Shown: positions 1 through 8,649, counted from the first letter of the stretch. The stretch is 64,000 nucleotides of DNA from CAMLIZ01 sp036231905 (GCF_036231905.1 NZ_JAZARE010000004.1:186001-250000), one strand, 5' to 3'. Made by a program: numbers and translations. Notes: generated by a model from the sequence alone, not told the origin.

Positions 1-512
1 TGCCGCTGGTGATGCAGATCCTGTTCTTCGGCGCCCTGTTGTCGGCGATCAAGAGCACGTCCTCCGCCACGCTGCTGGCGCCCAGCACCAGCTTCGTGGA
101 GAACATCCTCAAGAACCTGCGGCCGCAGATGAAGGACCGCCAGCAGCTGTTCGCCATGCGCTGCACCATCGTGGTGTTCGCGGTGCTGGTGCTGCTGTAC
201 GCGATCGCGATGAAGGGCACCTCGATCTACGAGCTGGTGTCCGCGGCCTACCAGATCACGCTCGTGGGCGCCTTTGTGCCGCTGGTCACCGGCCTGTACT
301 GGCGCCGAGCCACCACCCAAGGGGCGGTGCTGTCCCTGGCCGCCGGCGTGCTGACCTGGCTGGTGTTCCTGCCGCAGGTCAGCCAGCTGGGCGAGCAGTT
401 CCCCGGCCAGCTGGCGGGTCTGATCGCGGCGCTGGTGGGCATGGTGGCCGGATCGCTGGCGCCCCAGGTGCTGGTGAACCGGCACGAGCCGCATCACCAC
501 AAGCTCGCTTGA
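1..512 (+). CDS. Sodium:solute symporter, C-terminal part (5' end outside window)
   Basis: The reading frame is open from the first complete codon (base 3) to the stop at 510-512, so this is the last ~169 residues of a longer gene. The segment carries the SSS-family pattern 'KSTSSATLLAPS' in a helix, followed by several strongly hydrophobic helices and a short His-rich hydrophilic tail (HEPHHHK). SSS transporters are inner-membrane proteins that couple Na+ to uptake of a solute such as an organic acid, amino acid or proline; the substrate cannot be read from this fragment. The GTG/ATG codons at bases 9-14 are internal and should not be taken as the start. The next gene begins 89 bases downstream and seems separately promoted. 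Confidence 0.8.
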   Translation, partial: PLVMQILFFGALLSAIKSTSSATLLAPSTSFVENILKNLRPQMKDRQQLFAMRCTIVVFAVLVLLYAIAMKGTSIYELVSAAYQITLVGAFVPLVTGLYWRRATTQGAVLSLAAGVLTWLVFLPQVSQLGEQFPGQLAGLIAALVGMVAGSLAPQVLVNRHEPHHHKLA

Positions 513-568
513 AGAAGCGTTCCCGCGCCCACACCTTGCGTCCGGAGCTGCCCCGTCGGGCGGCCGCT

Positions 569-574
569 TATAAT
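569..574 (+). promoter_or_regulatory. Possible -10 element upstream of fmdB-like gene
   Basis: A perfect TATAAT lies 27 bases before the ATG at 602, in an otherwise GC-rich gap. No convincing -35 hexamer is seen at 16-18 bases upstream (a TTGCGT at 536-541 is too far). Called on the -10 match and position only. Confidence 0.4.
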
Positions 575-601
575 TTCATGTTCTGAATCAAGGGTTTAGC
601 C

Positions 602-937
602 ATGCCGATCTACGCTTATCGCTGCGCCGAGTGCGGCCACACGAAAGACGTGCTGCAGAAGCTGTCTGATCCCGTGCTGAGCACCTGCCCCTCGTGCGGC
701 AAGGCCTCGTTTGCCAAGCAGGTCACCGCCGCGGGCTTCCAGCTCAAGGGCTCCGGCTGGTACGTCACCGACTTCCGGGGCGGTCAGAGCACCGGCGGGG
801 ACAGCAAGCCGGCGGCGCCGGACGGCGCCAAGTCCGAACCGGCAAAAACCGAAACGCCTGCGGCCAGCACCGCGGCCGCCAGCAGCGACAGCGGCAGCTC
901 TGCCGGCAGCTGCGGCACCGCCTGCGCCTGCCATTGA
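602..937 (+). CDS. FmdB-family zinc ribbon protein
   Basis: Small (111 aa) cytoplasmic protein beginning MPIYAYRCAECG, the hallmark of the FmdB regulatory/zinc-ribbon family. Two CxxC knuckles (YRCAECG near residue 9 and TCPSCG near residue 29) should bind one zinc. After about residue 60 the chain becomes a low-complexity Ala/Ser/Lys/Glu tail and ends with a second cysteine cluster, SCGTACACH, which is outside the usual domain. Exact function of the family is unknown. It is followed closely by the DUF502 gene and then aspS, a gene order common in Burkholderiales, so cotranscription with the DUF502 gene is likely. Confidence 0.85.
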   Translation: MPIYAYRCAECGHTKDVLQKLSDPVLSTCPSCGKASFAKQVTAAGFQLKGSGWYVTDFRGGQSTGGDSKPAAPDGAKSEPAKTETPAASTAAASSDSGSSAGSCGTACACH

Positions 938-964
938 ACCCCGACAGCCGGCTGAAAGCACCCA

Positions 965-1621
965 GTGAGAAAGTACATCATCGCCGGCGTGCTGCTGTGG
1001 CTGCCGCTGGCCATCACGATCTGGGTGCTGCTGTGGGTGCTCGGGCTGCTGGACGGCGTGTTCGTCGGGTTGCTGGGCATGGCGAAGATCCTGGCGCCCG
1101 ATGGCGCCGATGCCACCATCGACCGGCTGGCCCATCTTCCGGGGCTGTCGGTGATCGTCATGGTGGTGGGGCTGCTGCTGTCGGGCGTGTTCGCCACCAA
1201 TGTGCTGGGCCAATGGGCGGTGCGGCAGTGGGACCGGCTGATGTCCCACATCCCCATCGTCAAGTCGATCTACAGCTCGGTGAAGCAGGTGTCGGACACC
1301 CTGTTCTCGAGCAACGGCAACGCGTTCCGCGAGGCGGTGCTGGTGCAGTACCCTCGCGCCGGCTCCTGGACCATTGCGTTTGTCACCGGCAAGCCGGGTG
1401 GCGAAGTGGAGCACCTGCTCCCGGGTGACCACCTCAGCCTGTACGTGCCGACCACGCCCAACCCGACGTCCGGCTTTTTCCTCATCGTGCCGTCCAGCGA
1501 CGTGATGCCGCTGGCCATGAGCGTGGACGAGGCGCTCAAGTACATCATCTCCATGGGGGTGGTGGTACCGGGCACCCACCCGCCGCTGGCGGCCGTGCCC
1601 GCACGAAATCTGGCGGGCTGA
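965..1621 (+). CDS. DUF502 family inner-membrane protein
   Basis: A 218-residue protein with a GTG start. Residues ~5-35 form a long hydrophobic segment (LLWLPLAITIWVLLWVL) and a second membrane helix lies at ~60-80; the rest is soluble and contains the family pattern around 'PIVKSIYSSVKQV' and 'VPTTPNPTSGFF'. This matches the DUF502 family, whose members are small membrane proteins of unknown role usually placed upstream of aspS in betaproteobacteria. It starts 27 bases after the FmdB-like gene and is probably in the same transcript. No catalytic motif is visible. Confidence 0.85.
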   Translation: MRKYIIAGVLLWLPLAITIWVLLWVLGLLDGVFVGLLGMAKILAPDGADATIDRLAHLPGLSVIVMVVGLLLSGVFATNVLGQWAVRQWDRLMSHIPIVKSIYSSVKQVSDTLFSSNGNAFREAVLVQYPRAGSWTIAFVTGKPGGEVEHLLPGDHLSLYVPTTPNPTSGFFLIVPSSDVMPLAMSVDEALKYIISMGVVVPGTHPPLAAVPARNLAG

Positions 1622-1739
1622 GCGTCCGGCGCACGCTCAGTCCTGACGGCTTGCAATACAGCCCGCCTCAACGCCTTCACCATCGGCCCGGCCCCTGCAG
1701 CCGGTGAGCCGCGACCCCAAGAATCCGGAGAGAACAACC

Positions 1740-3533
1740 ATGAGAACCAGCTATTGCGGCCTCGTCAGCGAAGCGCTGATGGGCCAGACCGTCACGCTGA
1801 TGGGCTGGGCCCATCGCCGGCGCGACCACGGCGGCGTGATCTTCATCGACCTGCGCGACCGCGAAGGCCTGGTGCAGATCGTCTGCGACCCGGACCGGCC
1901 GGAGATGTTCAAGACGGCCGAAGGCGTGCGCAACGAGTTCTGCCTCAAGGTGACCGGCAAGGTGCGCCCGCGCCCTGCCGGTACCGAGAACGCCAACCTC
2001 ACCAGCGGCAAGGTGGAAGTGCTGTGCCTGGAGCTCGAGGTGCTGAACCCCAGCGTCACGCCGCCGTTCCAGCTCGACGACGAGAACCTGTCGGAAACCA
2101 CGCGCCTCACGCACCGCGTGCTGGACCTGCGCCGCCCCACGATGCAGAAGAACCTGATGCTGCGCTACCGCGTGGCGATGGAGGTGCGCAAGTTTCTGGA
2201 CGAGCAGGGCTTCGTGGACATCGAGACGCCGATGCTCACCCGCAGCACGCCGGAGGGCGCACGCGATTACCTGGTGCCCAGCCGCGTGCACGACGGCATG
2301 TTCTTCGCGCTGCCGCAAAGCCCGCAGCTGTTCAAGCAGCTGCTGATGGTGGCCGGCTTCGACCGCTACTACCAGATCACCAAGTGCTTCCGCGACGAGG
2401 ACCTGCGCGCCGACCGCCAGCCGGAATTCACCCAGATCGACATCGAGACCAGCTTCCTCACCGAGGAAGAGATCCGCTCGATGTTCGAAGGGATGATCCG
2501 GCACGTCTTCAAGAAGGCGCTGGACGTCGAGCTGGGTGACTACCCGGTGATGAAGTATTCGGAAGCCATGCACCGCTTCGGCTCCGACAAGCCCGACCTG
2601 CGCGTCAACCTGGAGTTCACCGAGCTCACCGAGGTGATGAAGGACGTGGACTTCAAGGTCTTCAGCGGCCCGGCCACCACGCCGGGCGGCCGCGTCGTGG
2701 CGCTGCGCGTGCCCAAGGGCGGCGAGATGAGCCGCGGCGAGATCGATGGCTACACCGAGTTCGTGAAGATCTACGGCGCCAAGGGCCTGGCCTGGATCAA
2801 GGTGAACGACCTCGCCAAGGGCCGCGAGGGCCTGCAGTCGCCGATCGTGAAGAACCTGCACGACGCGGCGGTGGCCGAGATCCTGAAGCGCACCGGCGCG
2901 CAGACCGGCGACCTGATCTTCTTCGGTGCCGACAAGGAGAAGGTGGTCAACGACGCCATCGGCGCCTTGCGCATCAAGATCGGCCACAGCGAGTTCGGCC
3001 GCAGCAACGGCCTGTTCGAGGACAAGTGGGCGCCGCTGTGGGTGGTGGACTTCCCGATGTTCGAGTACGACGAGGAAGGCCAGCGCTGGAACGCGGTGCA
3101 CCATCCGTTCACCGCGCCCAAGGACGGGCACGAGGACCTGATGGACACCGATCCGGGCGCCTGCATCGCCAAGGCCTACGACATGGTGCTCAACGGATGG
3201 GAGCTGGGCGGCGGCTCGGTGCGTATCCATCGCGCCGAGGTGCAGAGCAAGGTCTTCAGCGCGCTGAAGATCGGGCCGGAGGAGGCGCAGGCGAAGTTCG
3301 GCTTCCTGCTCGACGCGCTGCAGTACGGCGCCCCGCCGCATGGTGGCCTGGCCTTCGGGCTGGACCGGCTGGTCACGCTGATGACCAAGGCCGAATCGAT
3401 CCGCGACGTGATCGCCTTCCCCAAGACACAGCGCGCCCAGTGCCTGCTCACCGGCGCGCCCAGCGGCGTGGACGACAAGCAGCTGCGCGAGCTGCACATC
3501 CGCCTGCGCAATCCCCAGGTTGCAAGCGCCTGA
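1740..3533 (+). CDS. aspS: Aspartate--tRNA ligase
   Basis: Class IIb aminoacyl-tRNA synthetase of 597 residues, the normal bacterial length; it joins aspartate to tRNA-Asp in the cytoplasm. An N-terminal OB-fold anticodon-binding domain (~1-105) is followed by the catalytic core with motif 2 (FRDEDLRADRQPEFTQ), a GAD insertion domain in the middle (~290-410) and motif 3 (GLAFGLDRL). The ATG at 1740 is chosen because GGAGAG sits 6 bases upstream and the protein then begins MRTSYCG as is usual; an in-frame GTG at 1704 would add a non-conserved extension. Whether it is discriminating or also charges tRNA-Asn cannot be decided here. A strong hairpin follows the gene. Confidence 0.97.
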   Translation: MRTSYCGLVSEALMGQTVTLMGWAHRRRDHGGVIFIDLRDREGLVQIVCDPDRPEMFKTAEGVRNEFCLKVTGKVRPRPAGTENANLTSGKVEVLCLELEVLNPSVTPPFQLDDENLSETTRLTHRVLDLRRPTMQKNLMLRYRVAMEVRKFLDEQGFVDIETPMLTRSTPEGARDYLVPSRVHDGMFFALPQSPQLFKQLLMVAGFDRYYQITKCFRDEDLRADRQPEFTQIDIETSFLTEEEIRSMFEGMIRHVFKKALDVELGDYPVMKYSEAMHRFGSDKPDLRVNLEFTELTEVMKDVDFKVFSGPATTPGGRVVALRVPKGGEMSRGEIDGYTEFVKIYGAKGLAWIKVNDLAKGREGLQSPIVKNLHDAAVAEILKRTGAQTGDLIFFGADKEKVVNDAIGALRIKIGHSEFGRSNGLFEDKWAPLWVVDFPMFEYDEEGQRWNAVHHPFTAPKDGHEDLMDTDPGACIAKAYDMVLNGWELGGGSVRIHRAEVQSKVFSALKIGPEEAQAKFGFLLDALQYGAPPHGGLAFGLDRLVTLMTKAESIRDVIAFPKTQRAQCLLTGAPSGVDDKQLRELHIRLRNPQVASA

Positions 3534-3556
3534 CCGTGGGGCGGCTGGCATCATCC

Positions 3557-3580
3557 AAAGGGGCTCTTCGAGCCCCTTTT
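3557..3580 (+). terminator. Rho-independent terminator after aspS
   Basis: AAAGGGGCTC and GAGCCCCTTT form a perfect 10-bp stem around a 3-base loop, followed by T. It lies 23 bases after the aspS stop and 19 bases before the lipoprotein start. Confidence 0.85.
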
Positions 3581-3598
3581 CATTGAGAGGGGGAAGGC

Positions 3599-4396
3599 AT
3601 GAAGCAACAACAAGTCGCTGCCACGCTGGCGATCGTGGCGCTCTGCCTGGCCGGCTGCGGCCAGAAGAAGACAGAGCTGGGCGAGGGCGGTTCGGTGGTG
3701 TCCGGCTCGGCCGGCCCGGCAGGCGCCCAGGGCGCTGCCCAGGAGCTGACGCGGTGCGACGCCCCGGTGGCCACCCTGGCGCTGGCGGAGAACCCGAGCG
3801 GCTACACCATGCATGCCAACTACCAGCTGCCCGCCTCGCCGGTGCCGCTGATCAAGCTGATCGCGCAGCAAAGCGGCTGCTTCCGCGTGGTGGACCGCGC
3901 GGCCGGGCTGCGCAGCACCATCCAGGAGCAGGAGCTCAAGGAGGCCGGCATCCTGCGCAAGAACTCCACGGTGCAGAAGGGCAAGGGCTACGAGGCCCAG
4001 TACACCCTGGTGCCCAGCCTCACCTTCAGCGAGCAGGACGCGGGCCGCGGCCTCGGCGGCGTGATCGCCGCCATCCCGGGCTTGAACCGCGTGCCCGGCC
4101 TGGCCGGCATGGCGGAGCAGGTGAAGCTGAAGGAAGCGCAGGTGGCCTTGCTGCTCACCGACAACGAGACCACCGAGCAGCTGGCCGCCGCCACCGGCTC
4201 CGCCCGCACCACCGACCTGGGCGTGGGCGGTCTCGCGCTCGGCCGCATGGGGGCCGCTGGCGGCATGGGCTGGAGCAACACCAACGAAGGCAAGGTGATC
4301 GCCGCGGCCTTTTTCGATGCGCACAACAAGCTTGTCGGCCAGGTGCGTCAGCTGCTCGCCAAGGACCTGCCGCCTGCGGTGCCGGTGAAGCACTGA
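3599..4396 (+). CDS. Predicted outer-membrane lipoprotein, possibly CsgG/HfaB-like
   Basis: A 265-residue secreted lipoprotein: a signal peptide ends in the lipobox LAGC (Cys near residue 20). After a short Gly/Ala-rich linker, residues ~55-110 show 'PVPLIKLIAQQSGCFRVVDR', a pattern like the N-terminal half of CsgG/HfaB-type curli or holdfast secretion lipoproteins, in which a peripheral domain binds a nucleotide-like pocket; a Gly-rich stretch (residues ~140-225) follows. I regard the CsgG-like call as tentative because the membrane-spanning part of CsgG is not obvious. The gene lies between the aspS terminator and nudB, with only 17 bases to the latter. No neighbouring curli or holdfast genes are present. 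Confidence 0.6.
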   Translation: MKQQQVAATLAIVALCLAGCGQKKTELGEGGSVVSGSAGPAGAQGAAQELTRCDAPVATLALAENPSGYTMHANYQLPASPVPLIKLIAQQSGCFRVVDRAAGLRSTIQEQELKEAGILRKNSTVQKGKGYEAQYTLVPSLTFSEQDAGRGLGGVIAAIPGLNRVPGLAGMAEQVKLKEAQVALLLTDNETTEQLAAATGSARTTDLGVGGLALGRMGAAGGMGWSNTNEGKVIAAAFFDAHNKLVGQVRQLLAKDLPPAVPVKH

Positions 4397-4413
4397 CTGC
4401 CTAGAATCGCCGC

Positions 4414-4911
4414 ATGGTGTCCGACGCGGCGAGCCCACGCCCCCACAAGATCCCGGAGTCGGTGCTGGTGGTCATCCACACCGATGACCTGCAGGTGCTG
4501 CTGATCGAACGCGCCGACAAGCCCGGCTTCTGGCAGAGCGTCACCGGCTCCAAGGACCTGCCCGACGAACCGCTGGTCACCACCGCGGTGCGCGAGGTGG
4601 CCGAAGAAACCGGCATCGTGATCGGCTCACCGGATGTGCCGCTGTCGGCGCTGCGCGACTGGGGCTTTCGCAACCTGTACGAGATCTATCCCGTGTGGCG
4701 CCACCGGTATGCGCCTGGCGTGACGCACAACACCGAGCATGTGTTCGGGCTGCGCGTGCCGCGCGACATTCCGGTGCAGCTCAGCGCCCGCGAACACCTG
4801 CAGCACGCCTGGCTGCCCTGGCGCGAAGCGGCCGACCGCTGCTTCTCGCCCTCCAACGCAGAAGCCATCCTGATGCTGCCGCGCTTCATCGCCCCTGCAA
4901 ACGGGGCATGA
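4414..4911 (+). CDS. nudB: Dihydroneopterin triphosphate diphosphatase (Nudix)
   Basis: A 165-residue Nudix hydrolase. The Nudix box runs from G45 to G67 (GSKDLPDE...REVAEETG), with the metal-binding E61, E64 and E65 in place. The start MVSD...HKIPESVLVVIHT and the context directly after aspS match NudB, which removes pyrophosphate from dihydroneopterin triphosphate in folate synthesis. It begins 17 bases after the lipoprotein gene and is followed by the EEP-family gene; aspS-nudB-EEP-clsB is a familiar order in betaproteobacteria. No distinct promoter is visible. Confidence 0.88.
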   Translation: MVSDAASPRPHKIPESVLVVIHTDDLQVLLIERADKPGFWQSVTGSKDLPDEPLVTTAVREVAEETGIVIGSPDVPLSALRDWGFRNLYEIYPVWRHRYAPGVTHNTEHVFGLRVPRDIPVQLSAREHLQHAWLPWREAADRCFSPSNAEAILMLPRFIAPANGA

Positions 4912-4972
4912 TGGCGGGAATACAAACTGCCACCACAGCGGCATGTTGGACACGACCACCGGCTCGCATGCA

Positions 4973-5770
4973 ATGAACCCGCTGCACTCCTCGTTCCTGC
5001 CCCCCTTCACGGCCACGGGCATGGTCATGCGGGTGGCCACCTACAACATCCACAAGGGCGTGCGAGGCGTGGGGCCGGCCAAGCGGCTGGAGATCCACAA
5101 CCTGGGGCTGGGTGTGGAAGCGCTGGATGCCGACCTCGTGTTCCTGCAGGAAGTGCGGCTGTTCCACAAGCTGCATGCGCGCGAGTTCGACATGTCCTCC
5201 TTCGGCTGGCCCGACCGCGGCCAGGCCGAGTACCTGGCGCCCGAGGGCTATGACGTGGCCTACCGCACCAACTGCGTTACCCGCCATGGCGAACATGGCA
5301 ATGCGCTGCTGTCGCGCTGGCCGCTGGGCAGCATCAACCACCATGACGTGTCGGACCATCGCTTCGAGCAGCGCGGCCTGCTGCATGTGCCGGTGCAATG
5401 GCATGGCATGACGGTGCACGCGGTGGTGGCGCACTTCGGGCTCATCCACTCCAGCCGCGTGCGCCAGGTGCAGAAGCTGGCCGCCTTCATCGAAGCCGAG
5501 GTGCCGCACGGCGAGATGCTGGTGGTGGCGGGTGACTTCAACGACTGGGGCGAGAAGCTCGACGGGCCGATGGAAGAGATCGGGTTGTCGCGTGCCCGCG
5601 CGCCCAGCGGCAACGACCGGCCCACCTTTCCCTCGCGCGTGCCGGTGTTCCAGCTGGACCGCATCTACCTGCGCGGCATGAACTGCGTGGGCACCTTCGT
5701 TCCACGCGGCACGGCCTGGGCCCGCATGTCGGACCACCTGCCGCTGGTGGCGGAGCTGGAGCCCGCCTGA
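4973..5770 (+). CDS. Endonuclease/exonuclease/phosphatase family protein
   Basis: Metal-dependent hydrolase of the EEP fold, about 265 residues. Diagnostic motifs are in order: 'VATYNIHKG' (strand 1), 'DLVFLQEV' (catalytic Glu), 'VVAGDFNDWG' (Asp/Asn) and 'SDHLPLVAEL' (Asp-His). Members cleave phosphodiester bonds in nucleic acids or lipids; the substrate here is unknown, but proximity to clsB makes phospholipid or DNA both possible. Start choice is uncertain: in-frame ATGs at 4943, 4973 and 5021 all precede the first motif and none has a strong ribosome site. There is no signal peptide. Confidence 0.82.
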   Translation: MNPLHSSFLPPFTATGMVMRVATYNIHKGVRGVGPAKRLEIHNLGLGVEALDADLVFLQEVRLFHKLHAREFDMSSFGWPDRGQAEYLAPEGYDVAYRTNCVTRHGEHGNALLSRWPLGSINHHDVSDHRFEQRGLLHVPVQWHGMTVHAVVAHFGLIHSSRVRQVQKLAAFIEAEVPHGEMLVVAGDFNDWGEKLDGPMEEIGLSRARAPSGNDRPTFPSRVPVFQLDRIYLRGMNCVGTFVPRGTAWARMSDHLPLVAELEPA

Positions 5771-5771
5771 C

Positions 5772-5850
5772 ATGCGGCGGCTCGCACACAGGCCTTGTTC
5801 GCTGCCCTCGGAGGGGGTGTCTCAGCGCCCTCGGCCGGCCGAGCGCTGAC
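5772..5850. repeat. GC-rich intergenic repeat, copy 1
   Basis: The gap between the EEP gene and clsB contains TTCGCTGCCC...GGGGG...TCAG.GCCCT...GGCCGGCCG.GCGCTG. The same order of words occurs, inverted, at 19886-19960. Elements of this kind are dispersed between genes in Comamonadaceae; no function is assigned. Confidence 0.5.
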
Positions 5851-5856
5851 CGCGCA

Positions 5857-7170
5857 ATGGCCAAGCGCCGCCGCTTCGTGCGCCAGCCGCGCCCCGAACC
5901 CGGCCCGGACCTCACCGCCTGGTATGCCCATCCGGGCGCCCTGTTCCTCGGGGGCAACGACGTGCAGCTGCTGCCCGGCGGCGACAGCCTGTTTCCGGCC
6001 ATGGTGGCGGCCATCGAGTCGGCGCGCCATGACGTCTGGCTGGCCACCTACATCTTCCACGAGGACGACGCAGCGCGCCGCGTGGCCGAAGCCCTGGCGG
6101 CCGCCGGCCGGCGCGGCGTGCGGGTGAGGGTGGTGGTCGACGGTTTCGGCAGCCGCGCCGACCTGCCGGCCCTGCGGCGTTGGTGGCAGGGCGAACCGGT
6201 GGCACTGGCCGTGTTCCGGCCGATCGACCGCTGGTACTCCTGGTTCCAGCCGGGCCAGTTCCGGCGCCTGCACCACAAGCTGTGCGTGGTGGATGGCGAG
6301 ATCGGCTTCGTGGGGGGCATCAACATCATCGACGACCGCATCGACCTGCGCCATGGCGTGGACGAGGTGCCACGGCTGGACTTCGCCGTCGCGTTGCGCG
6401 GCCCGGTGGTGCTGCCGATCGAACAGACCGCCCGCGCGATGTGGACACGCGCGGCCTTCGGCCACGACTGGCGCGAGGAGGTGAAGGTGCTCGCCCGCAG
6501 TGCGCGCCCGGTGCAGAGCGCGCGCCGCCTGCTGAGGCGGCTGCGCATCACGCCGCCCAGGAAGGACCTGCTGCCGGGCATGCTGGACAACCTGCCGGTG
6601 CGTTGTGCCTTCGTGGTGCGCGACAACCTGCGCCAGCGCAATGCCATCGAGAACAGCTACATCGAGGCCTTCCAGCGTGCGCGCGAGCGCATCGACCTGG
6701 TGTCGCCCTACTTCTATCCCGGCCGCCTGTTCCGCCGCACCCTGCGCGAAGCCACCCGCCGTGGCGTGAAGGTGCGGCTGCTGTTGCAGGGCAAGCTGGA
6801 CTACCGCATCGCCGGCCTGGCGGCCAGTGTCATGTACGACGAACTGCTGTCGCAGGGGGTGCGGATCTTCGAATACACGCCAGCCTTCCTGCATGCCAAG
6901 GTGGGCATCGTGGACGACGACTGGGCCACGGTGGGCAGCTCCAACATCGACCCGCTGTCGCTGCTGCTGAACCTGGAGGCCAATGCGATCGTCAGCGATG
7001 CCGGCTTCAACCGGGAGCTGACGGCGCACTTCGAACAGGCGCTTGCGTTGTCGCGCGAGGTGACGGCCGCACCGGTGCCGCGTGGCTGGTGGGCGGCGCT
7101 GCGCCGTGGCCTGGTGGCCTGGGGTGCGCTGGTCTACTTGCGGATGGCGGGTATCACGCGGCCGTATTGA
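5857..7170 (+). CDS. clsB: Cardiolipin synthase B (phospholipase D family)
   Basis: A 437-residue phospholipase-D-superfamily enzyme with two HKD motifs: HHKLCVVDGEIGFVGG at H140-K142 and HAKVGIVDDDWATVGSSN at H346-K348. No N-terminal membrane helices are present, which fits ClsB rather than ClsA; ClsB joins phosphatidyl groups to make cardiolipin at the inner membrane. The ATG at 5857 follows an intergenic repeat. Its 3' end overlaps the convergent rfbC gene by 17 bases. The N-terminal extension (residues 1-25, MAKRRRFVRQPRP) is very basic, consistent with a peripheral membrane contact. Confidence 0.88.
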   Translation: MAKRRRFVRQPRPEPGPDLTAWYAHPGALFLGGNDVQLLPGGDSLFPAMVAAIESARHDVWLATYIFHEDDAARRVAEALAAAGRRGVRVRVVVDGFGSRADLPALRRWWQGEPVALAVFRPIDRWYSWFQPGQFRRLHHKLCVVDGEIGFVGGINIIDDRIDLRHGVDEVPRLDFAVALRGPVVLPIEQTARAMWTRAAFGHDWREEVKVLARSARPVQSARRLLRRLRITPPRKDLLPGMLDNLPVRCAFVVRDNLRQRNAIENSYIEAFQRARERIDLVSPYFYPGRLFRRTLREATRRGVKVRLLLQGKLDYRIAGLAASVMYDELLSQGVRIFEYTPAFLHAKVGIVDDDWATVGSSNIDPLSLLLNLEANAIVSDAGFNRELTAHFEQALALSREVTAAPVPRGWWAALRRGLVAWGALVYLRMAGITRPY

Positions 7171-7744
7171 AGACGTCGCCCGAGGCGACAGCCTGTTCCA
7201 GCAGGGGCGCTGCCGCGTCCTTGGGCGCGACCAGCGGCTGCAGGCCCGCGAGGCCGGGCCACTGGATGCCGATCTGCGGATCGTCCCAGCGGATCGCGCG
7301 TTCACAGTCCTTGGCGTAGAAGCCGGTCGTCTTGTAGAGGAAGTGGGTGTCGTCCTCGAGCGCGATGAAACCGTGGGCGAAGCCGGGCGGAATCCAGAGT
7401 TGGCGCCGGTTCGCTGCAGTCAACTCGACACCGTCCCAGCGGCCGAAGGTCGGCGAGCCTTTGCGGATGTCCACCGCCACGTCGAAGGCCGAGCCCTTGA
7501 CCACACGCACCAGCTTGCCCTGCGCATGGGGTGGCAGCTGGTAGTGCAGCCCGCGCAGCACGCCCTTGGTCGAACAGGAATGATTTTCCTGCACGAACGG
7601 CGGCGCGGCGGGCAGCCCCATCGCCTGCAGCGCGGCGTCGAAGCGCTGCTGGTTCCAGCTTTCCATGAACCAGCCGCGCTCGTCGCCGAAGACGGCGGGC
7701 TCGACCACGACGACGCCGGACAGGGAGGTAGGGAGCAGCTTCAT
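7154..7744 (-). CDS. rfbC: dTDP-4-dehydrorhamnose 3,5-epimerase
   Basis: A 196-residue cupin-fold epimerase, third of the four dTDP-L-rhamnose steps. Signature segments are 'ERGWFMESWNQQRF', 'QENHSCSTKGVLRGLHYQ' (catalytic His in LRGLHYQ) and 'WIPPGFAHGF'. Start at 7744 (ATG) gives MKLLPTSLSGVVVVEP, the usual N-terminus; it lies 2 bases beyond the rfbA stop, so translation is probably coupled. It is the last gene of the minus-strand run rfbB-rfbD-rfbA-rfbC, and its stop lies inside the end of convergent clsB. The product feeds O-antigen or other rhamnose-containing glycans. Confidence 0.95.
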   Translation of the reverse strand: MKLLPTSLSGVVVVEPAVFGDERGWFMESWNQQRFDAALQAMGLPAAPPFVQENHSCSTKGVLRGLHYQLPPHAQGKLVRVVKGSAFDVAVDIRKGSPTFGRWDGVELTAANRRQLWIPPGFAHGFIALEDDTHFLYKTTGFYAKDCERAIRWDDPQIGIQWPGLAGLQPLVAPKDAAAPLLEQAVASGDVFNTAA

Positions 7745-7746
7745 GC

Positions 7747-8631
7747 TCAGAACACCCGGTCGTTCAGCACCTTCAGCAGGTACTGGCCATAACCGTTCTT
7801 CAGCATCGGCTGCGCCAGGCGGTTCAGCTGCTCGGCGCTGATCCAGCCGGAGCGGTAGGCGATTTCCTCGATGCACGCGGCCTTCAGGCCCTGGCGCTTT
7901 TCCAGCGTGGCGATGAACTGGCTGGCTTCCAGCAGGCTGTCGTGGGTGCCGGTGTCCAGCCAGGCATAACCTCGGCCCATGATCTCCACGTCGAGCTGGC
8001 CTTGCGCGAGGTAGCGCGCGTTGACGTCGGTGATCTCCAGCTCGCCGCGCGGACTGGGCTGGATGTCCGCCGCGATGTCGCACACCTGCTCGTCGTAGAA
8101 GTACAGGCCGGTCACCGCATACGCGCTCTTGGGCTGCAGCGGCTTTTCCTCGATGCTGAGCGCGCGCTTGTTCGCATCGAACTCCACCACGCCATAACGT
8201 TCGGGATCCTGCACGTGGTAGGCGAACACGCTCGCACCGCCTGGCCGCTCGGCCGCATTCTTCAGCAGGCGCTGGAAGTCATGGCCGTAGAAGATGTTGT
8301 CGCCCAGCACCAGCGCGCTGGGCGCGCCGCCGACGAACTCCCGTCCGAGGATGAAGGCCTGCGCGAGGCCGTCGGGGCTGGGCTGCACGCAGTAGCGGAT
8401 GTCCAGGCCCCACTGGCTGCCGTCGCCCAGCAGGGCTTCGAAGCGGGGCGTGTCCTGCGGCGTGCTGATGAGCAGGATCTCGCGGATGCCGGCGAGCATC
8501 AGCGTGCTCAAGGGGTAGTACACCATCGGCTTGTCGTACACCGGCAGCAGCTGCTTGCTGATCGCCAAGGTGGCGGGGTGCAGCCGGGTGCCGGAGCCAC
8601 CGGCCAGGATGATGCCTTTGCGTTGTTGCAT
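7747..8631 (-). CDS. rfbA: Glucose-1-phosphate thymidylyltransferase
   Basis: A 294-residue nucleotidyltransferase, the first step of dTDP-rhamnose synthesis (glucose-1-P + dTTP). It opens with MQQRKGIILAGGSGTRLHP, the nucleotide-binding signature, and has the sugar-site motifs 'LVLGDNIFYGHDF' and 'ITDVNARYLAQG' and 'EEKPLQPKS'. The length equals that of RmlA enzymes. It starts 18 bases downstream of the rfbD stop and ends 2 bases before rfbC, in the same minus-strand operon. Confidence 0.96.
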   Translation of the reverse strand: MQQRKGIILAGGSGTRLHPATLAISKQLLPVYDKPMVYYPLSTLMLAGIREILLISTPQDTPRFEALLGDGSQWGLDIRYCVQPSPDGLAQAFILGREFVGGAPSALVLGDNIFYGHDFQRLLKNAAERPGGASVFAYHVQDPERYGVVEFDANKRALSIEEKPLQPKSAYAVTGLYFYDEQVCDIAADIQPSPRGELEITDVNARYLAQGQLDVEIMGRGYAWLDTGTHDSLLEASQFIATLEKRQGLKAACIEEIAYRSGWISAEQLNRLAQPMLKNGYGQYLLKVLNDRVF

Positions 8632-8649
8632 GGTGATCGTCTTGTGTTG

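Noticed and set aside
1677..3554. Long minus-strand open frame opposite aspS
   Set aside because: It is the antisense of aspS, whose motifs and terminator are certain; the product is low complexity.
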